A DNA stretch of 60,413 nt from Actinoplanes philippinensis (lineage in GTDB: Bacteria; Actinomycetota; Actinomycetes; Mycobacteriales; Micromonosporaceae), in assembly GCF_900113015.1 (NCBI RefSeq), contig NZ_FONV01000031.1:1-60413 (forward strand), given 5' to 3'. The translations under genes and the position numbers were made by a program. The notes under the pieces were generated by a model. It ran no database searches, was not told the DNA's origin, and saw only the letters and a program-made list of their open reading frames with translations. Of this stretch, positions 40,874 through 48,750 are shown one piece after another. Every line of letters starts with the position of its first letter. Within the stretch, counting starts at the first letter, position 1.

Positions 40874-40892
40874 CTTGGTTAGGCTGCCCTAA
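40874..40892 (-). promoter_or_regulatory. IdeR/DtxR-type iron box
   Basis: On the minus strand TTAGGGCAGCCTAACCAAG matches the 19-base box TTAGGTTAGGCTAACCTAA at 14 positions, including TTAGG, AG, CTAACC. It is 34 bases before the bfd start. Confidence 0.7.
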
Positions 40893-40955
40893 AACACCTG
40901 GTCACGCAAGCCCTGACGGGGAAGAGGCGTAGATCACCGCAGTCCCGCGAATTCC

Positions 40956-40973
40956 ACTGTGCGAGCACTGTGC
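40956..40973 (+). promoter_or_regulatory. Direct repeat upstream of the small acidic protein promoter
   Basis: ACTGTGC occurs at 40956-40962 and 40967-40973, an 11-base period, ending 38 bases before the -35 element. A candidate activator site. Confidence 0.35.
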
Positions 40974-41010
40974 ATCGACTAGGAATGACGTAAGGGAGTG
41001 GCGGGATTCG

Positions 41011-41040
41011 TTGACCGTTTCCGTTTCGCTTTCCTACGGT
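41011..41040 (+). promoter_or_regulatory. Promoter of the small acidic protein gene
   Basis: TTGACC (41011-41016), 18 bases, TACGGT (41035-41040). This is the best sigma-70-type promoter seen in the window; the leader would be about 34 bases with GGGGAG before the ATG. Confidence 0.65.
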
Positions 41041-41080
41041 CTTTCTCAGCGAAATTCCGGCTCATTCTCGGGGAGTTCCC

Positions 41081-41236
41081 ATGTCTGTTGCCGCCCGCCA
41101 GGACATCCACTTGCTCGGGTTGCGCCTGCCGGTGCCCGTGTGGCTGGCTGACGAGGCCCCTGAGCTGCGGGAAGACTTCGAGTACGAGTACGACGACCTC
41201 GACGAGGACGACGTGGAGGACAACGTTCCGCGTTAG
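41081..41236 (+). CDS. Small acidic protein of 51 residues
   Basis: A small protein of unknown function. The first 22 residues are mixed and partly hydrophobic (MSVAARQDIHLLGLRLPVPVW as MSVAARQDIH and LLGLRLPVPVW); the remainder is strongly acidic (FEYEYDDLDEDDVEDN) with no cysteine. Support comes from GGGGAG 6 bases upstream, a good promoter and consistent G/C third positions. A RiPP-like precursor, a regulator or a DNA-mimic are all possible; there are no modification genes nearby. Confidence 0.65.
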   Translation: MSVAARQDIHLLGLRLPVPVWLADEAPELREDFEYEYDDLDEDDVEDNVPR

Positions 41237-41240
41237 CGGG

Positions 41241-41411
41241 TCACGGCGCGAAAGAATACGACGTGCCCGGATCCGGACCCGTCCCGGCGTCGGCATCCCG
41301 GGTGCGGGCCAGCGCCAGTCCCGCCGCCGTCGCCAGGGTCACCAGGATCAGCAGGGCCGCGAAGAACCACCGCCGGCCTCTCGATGATGGTGAAGCGTGC
41401 TGGTCCGACAC
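41241..41411 (-). CDS. Small single-helix membrane protein
   Basis: A 56-residue protein with a polar N-terminus, one helix (~13-34, WFFAALLILVTLATAAGLALA... shortened here to FFAALLILVTLATAAGLAL) and a short Asp/Gly-rich outer tail. GTG 41411 is selected because GGAGG lies 5 bases upstream. It converges with the small acidic protein, 4 bases apart. Function unknown. Confidence 0.55.
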   Translation of the reverse strand: MSDQHASPSSRGRRWFFAALLILVTLATAAGLALARTRDADAGTGPDPGTSYSFAP

Positions 41412-41596
41412 GGTTTCCTCCCTGGTGGGCGCCTTTCGCGGCACTCTAGGGCCATCGTGATCAACAGGACCGCGGCGGCACGAGGGCGTGGCACGAAGCC
41501 GGGAGCCATCACGGGCACTGCCGGTCCAGTCCCGGCGCGCCGCGCTGATGCTCGTCGGCTTCGCGGCGATCTACAGCGACACCTCCGGCGTCCGGT

Positions 41597-42085
41597 TCAC
41601 GCCGCTGGGCTCGTCGCCACGTCGTCGATCGTGAGCTCGTAGTCGTAACCGCAGGCCAGTGGGAAGTCCCAGCTGGAGAACCAGAAGAACCGGTTCGACC
41701 TCAGATCGAGCACCTCGAGGCCGAGGACGGCGGGTCCGTCGGCGTCGGGGCTGCTCGGCGCGGGCACGCTGATGTACGAGCTGTGGCTGTCCGGGCCGGT
41801 GAACGTGCTCGACGAGAAGAGCAGCGGGCCCCGGTTGAACGCGTCGTAGTCGGGATAGTCCGCCTTCGAGCCGTACTTCAGCAGGGCGGTCATGCCGTTC
41901 ACGCCGGTGTAGGTCGCCTTCATGGTGGCACGGCCCTCGCTGCACAGCGTCTCCGCGTCGGCGCTGCGCCGCTGGACGGCCGACCAGGTCACCTCGCCGG
42001 GCTCCGGCACGTGGGCGGCCGCCTGGGCCGGGGCCGGCAGGACGGCGAGCGCCAGGCCCGCGAGCACGGTGGCTGTCCTCATCAT
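41597..42085 (-). CDS. Secreted protein of unknown function
   Basis: A 162-residue exported protein. A signal peptide (TATVLAGLALAVLPAPAQAAA) precedes a ~140-residue domain with two cysteines (ETLCSEG and PLACGYDY) that may pair, and a Phe/Trp-rich strand (NRFFWFSSWDF). The family is not recognised. Two ATGs in tandem begin the gene (42085 and 42082) with GGAACG just before. Confidence 0.6.
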   Translation of the reverse strand: MMRTATVLAGLALAVLPAPAQAAAHVPEPGEVTWSAVQRRSADAETLCSEGRATMKATYTGVNGMTALLKYGSKADYPDYDAFNRGPLLFSSSTFTGPDSHSSYISVPAPSSPDADGPAVLGLEVLDLRSNRFFWFSSWDFPLACGYDYELTIDDVATSPAA

Positions 42086-42117
42086 CGTTCCAGGTCACCA
42101 CGCGGCCGCGAGGCGGG

Positions 42118-42158
42118 GGCCGGATCAGCCGAAACCCGTCTGTTCGGCTGATCCGGCC
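42118..42158 (-). terminator. Strong terminator after the lipoprotein gene
   Basis: A perfect 16-bp stem (42118-42133 with 42143-42158) and a 9-base loop, starting 7 bases after the stop at 42166. Confidence 0.8.
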
Positions 42159-42165
42159 GCACTGG

Positions 42166-42843
<678 letters not shown>

Positions 42844-42923
42844 GGGTTTCTCCTGGTGGAAGAAGTGAGGCGGTTGCCGTTGCCGAGAACGATCCGCCGG
42901 CCCGCCAAAGAAACCCCAAAGAC

Positions 42924-45698
42924 TCACCGGAGCAGGGCGTTCACCACCTCCGAAAGGGTCAGCGCGTCGGCCTCGCGGTAGATGGCGGCGCGTTCGGCCG
43001 TACCCAATGATGATCTTGCGGTGGCCTCGGCCGACTCCTTGTCGGCGATCTCGTCGGGGGTGAAGCTGGGGGCGCCGAGGGTGGCGCGCTCGCGTTCGGC
43101 GAGGGCCAGCAGGCGCAGGCCGCCCGCCGCGTCGCCGGCCGCGATGTCCAACTGGGCGAGACCTTCCACGGCGTCGAGCTGACCCTCCGTGATGCCATGG
43201 TCGGTGTAGATCGTCAGCGCGGCGAGCATCGCCTCGCGGGCCGGAGCGGGCCGCCCGCGCCGCCGGTCGGTGGTCGACAGGTTCGACAGCGCCGCCGCCT
43301 CGCCACGCCGGTCACCGAGCGCGCGGAAACCGTCCAGCGCCCGGCGGAACAGCGGCTCCGCCTCGTCCAGGCGGCCCATGCAGCGCAGCGTGCCCGCGGT
43401 GTTGTTCGACGCGGCGGCGATCATGCGCTGGTCGCCGGCCTCCTCGGCGGCCCGGATCGCCTCCTGCCCGAACTCCAGCGACGCCGGATAGTCCTCCTGC
43501 GCCTGCGCGGTGATCAGCAGGTTGTTGAGAGCGGCGAGCACACCGGCGCGGTCGTCCGCCTCACGGAACGTCACCAGACACTCCTCACCGAGCGTGCGCG
43601 CGTCGGAAAGGTCCCCGGAGTTGCGGGCCAGCGCGGCGGCGGCCCGCAGCGCCCGGCCACGCAGTGACGGCGCGGCCGACGGGGCGGCCTCGAGGGCGCG
43701 GCCGAGCCACTCCCGGCCCTCGATCATGCGACCGGCGATCCACCAGTACCACCACATACCCGACGCGATGGTCAGTCCGCGCTCCGGATCGCCGTCCCGC
43801 AACGACCAGTCGATCGCCGCCACGATCGTGTCATGATCAGCGGCGATGCCGCTCAGCCAGGCGGTGTGCCGCGGTCCGTCCGAGGGCGGCGGCGTCGCGA
43901 GGCGTTCCACCCAGAGCTCCACGAGCCGGCGGTACGCGTGAACGCGCTCGTCGCCCGCCAGCCGCTCCCGCGCGTACGCCCGGATGGTCTCGATGAGCCG
44001 GTATCGCCCGTCGCGCCACTCGACCATCGACCTGTCGACCAGCTGGGTCAGCGGGTCCAGCGGGTCGCCGCCGTGCACGGCCTCCGCGGCGGCCAGATCG
44101 AAGCCGCCGGCGAAGACCCCGAGCCGCCGCAACAGGTCCTGCTGGGGCAGGTCCAGCAGGTCGTACCCCCAATCGATCGCGGCCCGCATCGTCTGGTGCC
44201 GCGCCACCGGCGACGTGCCGGTCAGCAGGTCGAGCCGCCGGTCCAGACGGGACATGATCTCGGCCAGCGGCAGCGCCCGCAGCCGGGCCGCGGCCAGCTC
44301 GATCGCCAGCGGCAACCCGTCCAGCCGCCGGACCAGCTCGGCGGCGACGGCCTGCTCGGCGGGCGTCAGACCGGCCCCGCCCCGGGCCGCCGTGACCCGG
44401 TCGGCGAGCAGGCGCACCGCGTCGGCCTGCGGGTCCGTCACTCCCGGTGACGGCGTGGTGAGGCCGCCCAGCGTGAAGATCACCTCGCCGGGCAGGCCGA
44501 GCTGCTCCCGGCTGGTCGCCACCAGCCGCAGGCCGGGGCACGCCGCCAGCAGGAGGTGAGCCAGTTCGGCCGCGTCGGCCCGGACGTGCTCACAGTTGTC
44601 CAGGATCATCAGGATCCGGCCGCCCGCCGCGGGCTCGTCGGGCCGGCCGTCTCGCGCGGGCGTTGCGGTCGCGGTGAGGGCCGGGTCGTTCTTCGCGGGC
44701 TCTGGGGCGGGGCCGAGGATCCGGCCGCTGAACCGGGCGATCACCGTGTCGAGGATGGGGATGCCGGGCTCCTCGCGGATGCCGGCGGCCGCGGCGACCC
44801 GGACCGCCAGCGGACCCTCGCGATGTTCGGCGAGTTCGATGACGTGCACCGAGTCGTACTCTCCGGCGGCCTCCCGGACCACCTCCAGGCTGATCCGGGT
44901 CTTCCCGGCCCCGCCCGGGCCGACCACGGTGAGCAACCGCGCCTCGCCGAGCAGGCCGAGCAGCCGATCGAGCTCGGCCCGCCGCCCGATGAACCGGTTG
45001 CGCTGCGCCGGCAGGCCCGGCGCCGGCCGGTCCAGGATCGGATCCTGCCGCCGCACGGCCGCCGCGAGCGCCTCCAGCTCAGCGCCGGGCCGGGCCTCGA
45101 GATCCCGCAGAGCCTTCGCGGTACGGCCGAACACGCCCAGCGCCTCCCCGGCCCGCCCGGACCGGTACAGAGCCAGCATGAGCAACCGGGCCAGGCCCTC
45201 ACCGGCCGGTTCCGCGGCCGCCCACCCGGCCAGCTCGGTCGCCGCCGCGACGTGCCGCCCCTGGTCGAGCGCCTGCTCGGCCCACCGCAGCCGGGCGGCC
45301 AGCCGTTTCTCGCCGAGCCGGGCCGCGTCCGCCGCCACCGACGGCCCCGCGGGCACCCCCTCGTAGGCGTCCCCGCGCCACAGCCCCAGGTCACCGGCGT
45401 CCTCGAACTCGGCGGCGTCGAACCCGGCACCGCCCAGGTCGAGCTGATAACCGCCCGGCACCGTGCGGATCCGGTCACCGACCACCTTGCGCAGCGCCGA
45501 CACGTGCATCTGCAGCGTCGCGCTCGCCGTCGACGGCGCGCCGTCCGGCCACAGCTCGCCGAGCAGCCGTTCCACGGTGACCGGCCGTCCGCGGGCGGCC
45601 AGCAGGACGGCGAGGAGCGCACGCGGTTTCGGCGGCAGTGTCAGCTCGCCGGAGCCGGAACACACCCGCACCGGTCCCAGCACCTCGAACCGCAGCAT
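42924..45698 (-). CDS. SARP-family regulator with NB-ARC and TPR domains (AfsR/DnrI type)
   Basis: A 924-residue regulator. Residues 1-95 are an OmpR-like winged helix (LTLPPKPRALLAVLLAARG, TLQMHVSALRKVVGDRI); ~95-230 the bacterial transcriptional activator domain; ~240-560 an NB-ARC ATPase with Walker A GPGGAGKTR (~260), Walker B ILMILDNCEH and GLPLAIELAAARLRAL; from ~600 a tetratricopeptide region. Such proteins activate secondary metabolism or development genes in actinomycetes. No biosynthetic cluster is in the window, so the target is elsewhere. TAATAT lies 6 bases before the ATG, indicating a leaderless start. Confidence 0.88.
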   Translation of the reverse strand: MLRFEVLGPVRVCSGSGELTLPPKPRALLAVLLAARGRPVTVERLLGELWPDGAPSTASATLQMHVSALRKVVGDRIRTVPGGYQLDLGGAGFDAAEFEDAGDLGLWRGDAYEGVPAGPSVAADAARLGEKRLAARLRWAEQALDQGRHVAAATELAGWAAAEPAGEGLARLLMLALYRSGRAGEALGVFGRTAKALRDLEARPGAELEALAAAVRRQDPILDRPAPGLPAQRNRFIGRRAELDRLLGLLGEARLLTVVGPGGAGKTRISLEVVREAAGEYDSVHVIELAEHREGPLAVRVAAAAGIREEPGIPILDTVIARFSGRILGPAPEPAKNDPALTATATPARDGRPDEPAAGGRILMILDNCEHVRADAAELAHLLLAACPGLRLVATSREQLGLPGEVIFTLGGLTTPSPGVTDPQADAVRLLADRVTAARGGAGLTPAEQAVAAELVRRLDGLPLAIELAAARLRALPLAEIMSRLDRRLDLLTGTSPVARHQTMRAAIDWGYDLLDLPQQDLLRRLGVFAGGFDLAAAEAVHGGDPLDPLTQLVDRSMVEWRDGRYRLIETIRAYARERLAGDERVHAYRRLVELWVERLATPPPSDGPRHTAWLSGIAADHDTIVAAIDWSLRDGDPERGLTIASGMWWYWWIAGRMIEGREWLGRALEAAPSAAPSLRGRALRAAAALARNSGDLSDARTLGEECLVTFREADDRAGVLAALNNLLITAQAQEDYPASLEFGQEAIRAAEEAGDQRMIAAASNNTAGTLRCMGRLDEAEPLFRRALDGFRALGDRRGEAAALSNLSTTDRRRGRPAPAREAMLAALTIYTDHGITEGQLDAVEGLAQLDIAAGDAAGGLRLLALAERERATLGAPSFTPDEIADKESAEATARSSLGTAERAAIYREADALTLSEVVNALLR

Positions 45699-45704
45699 CC
45701 GCCG

Positions 45705-45710
45705 ATATTA
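45705..45710 (-). promoter_or_regulatory. Candidate -10 element, leaderless start
   Basis: Minus strand TAATAT, 6 bases before ATG 45698; the closest match to consensus TATAAT-like elements in the window's leaderless set. Confidence 0.5.
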
Positions 45711-45733
45711 CGGCTCACCGCCGTCCACACAGC

Positions 45734-46033
45734 TCAGGCGCGGTCGAGCGTCACCGGGTAGAGCTCGGTACGGGCGATCGCGGCGTCCCGTTCGGAGGAC
45801 AGCGCGGCGCGTCGTGGGTCGGCGAGGAACCCGTCGAACCCGGCCTGGCCGGCGAACTCGATCAGCTGCGTCTCGTCGGGGACGCCGTCCGGCGCGCCGG
45901 GCGCGGTGCGGGCCCGCTGCAGCAGCCGGCCGTCGTGCTCGCCGAGCAGCGCCAGAACGGTGTCCTCGTAGGCGGCCATCGCGTCGGCCCGGCCCGGCCG
46001 TGCCCACAACAGCACGCAGAGTTGGATCGTCAC
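45734..46033 (-). CDS. DUF1330-like small protein
   Basis: A 99-residue soluble protein with the ferredoxin-like layout of DUF1330/ABM proteins: IQLCVLLWARPGRADAMAAY at the start and TQLIEFAGQAGFDGFLADP in the middle. Function unknown. It follows the sigma factor gene by 11 bases and may be cotranscribed with it; a TAGGGT 8 bases upstream could also serve it. Confidence 0.6.
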   Translation of the reverse strand: MTIQLCVLLWARPGRADAMAAYEDTVLALLGEHDGRLLQRARTAPGAPDGVPDETQLIEFAGQAGFDGFLADPRRAALSSERDAAIARTELYPVTLDRA

Positions 46034-46044
46034 ACCGCAAGACC

Positions 46045-46860
46045 CTAATGCTTCCTGATCCGTACGCTCACCGACCCGCTCCGGTCCTCATCGGGGTCGA
46101 CCTCGAGCAGATAGGTGCCGGAGGCCGGCGGCGTGAACGTGACGGTTTCGCCGTCCGCGTCGCCGGAAGCGAGCGCGACCCGGCCACCGTAGTCGTCGGT
46201 GTCGTCCGGCGAGAGCACCCGGAGGCCGGCGCCCAGGTCGGCGGGCCGGTCCGGGCGGACGATCACGTCGAGCCACTGTCCGGCGGTCACGTCGAATCGG
46301 ACGAAGGCCCGGCCGCCGGGAGCGGGGGTCCGGGCGACCACCGCCGGGCCGCCCACCCTCGCCGTGACGATGGTCGAGCGGATCGTGCCGACGGGGCAGC
46401 CGCAGACCTCGGCGGCTTCGGCGTAGGAGAGGCCCAGCACCTGCGTGGCCACGAAGGCCTCGCGTCGTTCGTCGGGTAGGGCGGCCAGCAGCGCGGTGAG
46501 GGCATGCTCCTCCTCGAAGCGGGGCCGGCCGGCGGACCCGGCGGCGTCGGCGCTGCTCACCCAGTCGGTGACGGCCGCGATCCGGGGACGCCGGGTGAGG
46601 TGGCGGACGTGGTCGGCGGCTACCCGGCGGGCGATGGCGAACAGCCACGTCCGTACCGAGGAGCGGCCCTCGAAATCGGGGAGCGCCCGCAACGCCCGCA
46701 CGAAGGTGTCCTGCACGAGGTCGTCGACGTCCGCGTCACCGGACAGCGTCCGCACGAACCGGGCCACCTCGAACTGCGTGGCGCGGAGCAGGGCGGCGGC
46801 CGCATCCCGGTCGCCACGGCCGGCGGCGAACGCATACGCGGTCAGGTCGGCGTCGGCCAT
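46045..46860 (-). CDS. ECF sigma factor fused to a C-terminal beta-sandwich (PPC-like) domain
   Basis: A 271-residue chimera. Residues 1-90 are sigma region 2 (DDLVQDTFVRALRALPDF, TWLFAIARRVAADHVR), ~110-168 region 4 (LPDERREAFVATQVLGLSY, AEVCGCPVGTIRS), as in SigC-like factors. Where such proteins end, the frame continues without a stop into a ~100-residue domain (FVRFDVTAGQWLDVIVRP, TFTPPASGTYLLEVDPDED) resembling the pre-peptidase C-terminal domains of exported proteins. Basic residues normally following GTIRS are changed (TIVTAR). No membrane segment links the halves. It may be a cytosolic sensing tail or the product of a deletion joining two genes. AGAGGA lies about 10 bases before the ATG. 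Confidence 0.75.
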   Translation of the reverse strand: MADADLTAYAFAAGRGDRDAAAALLRATQFEVARFVRTLSGDADVDDLVQDTFVRALRALPDFEGRSSVRTWLFAIARRVAADHVRHLTRRPRIAAVTDWVSSADAAGSAGRPRFEEEHALTALLAALPDERREAFVATQVLGLSYAEAAEVCGCPVGTIRSTIVTARVGGPAVVARTPAPGGRAFVRFDVTAGQWLDVIVRPDRPADLGAGLRVLSPDDTDDYGGRVALASGDADGETVTFTPPASGTYLLEVDPDEDRSGSVSVRIRKH

Positions 46861-46874
46861 GCGGCGGGGTCCTC

Positions 46875-46954
46875 TCGCTGTCGTGGTCCGTGTCCGGATG
46901 GTCGCTGTCGTGGCCGTGCCCGGATGGTCGCTGTTCTGGTCCGTGCCCGGATAC
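46875..46954. repeat. Three tandem 26-27-bp repeats upstream of the sigma factor gene
   Basis: Copies begin at 46875, 46902 and 46928, each TCGCTGT-N2-TGG-(T)CCGTG-CCGGAT. They lie 15 bases before the start codon, in the promoter/leader of the sigma factor gene. Confidence 0.8.
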
Positions 46955-47223
46955 GAGGTGCGGCGGCGGTCGGTTCACCCTAGGCGCGGGCTACCGGGTG
47001 GTCGTCGGCTCGTCCGACTTGGTTCCCGGCTCGAAGTGCCAAATGTCGGCCGAAACGGTGACCCCTCGCCTCGGAACGGCGGCTCGACGGCCTACCGAAG
47101 GACGAAACGGATCGCGTCGCGGTGAGCGGGGTAAGCCGGGGGTCATGCCGCCGCGAATCGGGTCAAAGTGAAGCGCATGGAGCTAGGCGATGGCGGCAGG
47201 TGGAGGCGAAGACGGGTCGCAAG
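46955..47223. other. Intergenic region without recognisable gene
   Basis: Between the two repeat arrays. Short open frames exist but have no ribosome site or consistent codon bias. It probably holds the sigma factor promoter; none was identified with confidence. Confidence 0.5.
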
Positions 47224-47395
47224 GCGGTGGTTGGGCTCACCGTGCGGTGGTTGGTTGGGCTTACCGAGCGGCGGTTGGGCTTACCGAGCGGCGGCGGGTG
47301 GGAGCGGTGGCGAGGGCTGACCGTGCGTTGGTGGGTAAGGCCGACCGCGCGGTGGTGGGGAAGGCTGACCGTGCGGTGGCGGGGTAGGGCTCAGC
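47224..47395. repeat. Degenerate minisatellite, seven units of about 20-37 bp
   Basis: Units follow GCGGTGGT-N2-GG-N2-GGCT-N-ACCGT and run up to the stop codon of the hydrolase gene. Unit lengths are 20, 24, 20, 37, 24, 24 and 23 bases. Confidence 0.7.
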
Positions 47396-48590
47396 GCGTT
47401 GCCGGTGGAGCGAAGCAAGCATCGATCACGGCTGGGGAGACCTCGGCGAGGGTGGGCGGCTGCCAGCGGGGACGGCGGTCCTTGTCGATGATCTGGGCGC
47501 GGATGCCCTCGGCCAGGTCCGGCAGGCGTAGGAGGGCGGCCGACAGACGGTACTCCTGGTCGAGGGCTTCGCGGAGATCGGACATGGCAGCCGCCGACCG
47601 GATCGACCGCAAGGCCACGACCAGCGACGTCGGTGACTTGGTGGCGATCTCCTTGGCCGCCGCCTGTGCTCCGGCAGCGGAGGAGGACGCGAGGCGGTCG
47701 ACGATCGCCGCGACATCGTCGCCGGCATAGCACTCATCGATCCAATAGCGGGCAGCGGCAAGGTCACCGGGCGGTACCGCAGTGGCACCGGGCGATGTAG
47801 CCACTGCGCCGGGTGACTTTGCCTCGGCACCCGGTGATGTTGCTCCGGCACCGGGTGATGTTGCTCCGGCGCCGGGTGATGTTGCTCCGGCACCGGGCGG
47901 TGAGGCAGCCGGTGATGTCTCGGTGGCGGGGTCCCCGGGTGGCAGGGGGCCGGCGAACGATGCCACGACCTCGGCGGCGTCGCCGGTCTGCAGGGCCGTC
48001 GCCAGGTCGTCGAGGCGTGTGCTGGGGACGAAGAAGTCGGCGAGGCCGGCGACGACGGCGTCGGCGGCGCCGATCGTGCCGCCGGTCAGGGCCAGGTGGA
48101 CGCCGATCCGGCCGGGGGCGCGGGAGAGCAGCCACGAGCCGCCCACGTCGGGGTGGAAGCCGATGCCGACCTCCGGCATGGCCAGGCGGGAACGCTCGGT
48201 GACGACCCGCAGCGAGGCGTGCGCGGAGACGCCGATGCCGCCGCCCATGACGAGGCCGTCCATGAACGCGACGACCGGTTTCGGATAGGCGGAGAGTTCG
48301 GCGTTGAGCCGGTACTCGTCGGCCCAGAAGTCGAGGATGCCGGTGCCGCCGGAGACGGCGTCGGCGTGCATGGCCCGCAGGTCGCCTCCGGCGCAGAGGC
48401 CACGCGGTCCGGCGCCGCTGATCAGCACGGTCCGGACCCGGTCCGTTTCCGACCAGTCCGCGAGCGTACGCCGGAGCGTGCCCACCATCTCCGCGGTGAG
48501 AGCGTTGATCGCGGCCGGCCGGTTGAGGGTGAGCCGGCCGAGCCCGCCGGTGACCTCGGCGAGTACCGGTGGTGCGCTCGAAACGGGCAT
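47391..48590 (-). CDS. 3-hydroxyisobutyryl-CoA hydrolase (crotonase family) with repeat linker
   Basis: A 399-residue crotonase-fold enzyme, expected to release 3-hydroxyisobutyrate in valine breakdown. Diagnostic parts are GLCAGGDLRAMHADA (~68), AFMDGLVMGGGIGVSAH (~110) and RLAMPEVGIGFHPDVGGSW (~137-155) with the catalytic Glu and Asp. The C-terminal helical part (WIDECYAGDDVAAIVDRL onward) is also present. Between them (~226-275) is an expanded linker of seven 7-residue units (SPGAGAT-like), coded by 21-bp repeats, which lengthens the protein by about 50 residues over relatives of ~350. ATG 48590 is the first good start. Confidence 0.85.
   Translation of the reverse strand: MPVSSAPPVLAEVTGGLGRLTLNRPAAINALTAEMVGTLRRTLADWSETDRVRTVLISGAGPRGLCAGGDLRAMHADAVSGGTGILDFWADEYRLNAELSAYPKPVVAFMDGLVMGGGIGVSAHASLRVVTERSRLAMPEVGIGFHPDVGGSWLLSRAPGRIGVHLALTGGTIGAADAVVAGLADFFVPSTRLDDLATALQTGDAAEVVASFAGPLPPGDPATETSPAASPPGAGATSPGAGATSPGAGATSPGAEAKSPGAVATSPGATAVPPGDLAAARYWIDECYAGDDVAAIVDRLASSSAAGAQAAAKEIATKSPTSLVVALRSIRSAAAMSDLREALDQEYRLSAALLRLPDLAEGIRAQIIDKDRRPRWQPPTLAEVSPAVIDACFAPPATR
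47767..47913 (-). repeat. Seven in-frame 21-bp repeats inside the hydrolase gene
   Basis: Units start every 21 bases from 47767; the central three (47830-47892) are nearly identical and the outer ones diverged. Each codes for seven residues, so unit number can change without a frameshift. Confidence 0.9.
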
Positions 48591-48750
48591 GCCACCGATC
48601 TTCCCCGCCCACCGGTCACGAACCGCAACCGGGGTGAGGGCGGCGCCGTTGCGGAGCCACGCACTCGCAGACATCGACCGGCGGTACCGGTTCGCGTACT
48701 TCGACGATCGGTGACCGGTATGGTGACGGCGGCGGAATGTGAGGACACCG

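Noticed and set aside
47190..47387. 65-codon plus-strand frame over the minisatellite
   Set aside because: Its protein simply reflects the DNA repeat, with no ribosome site or conserved feature.
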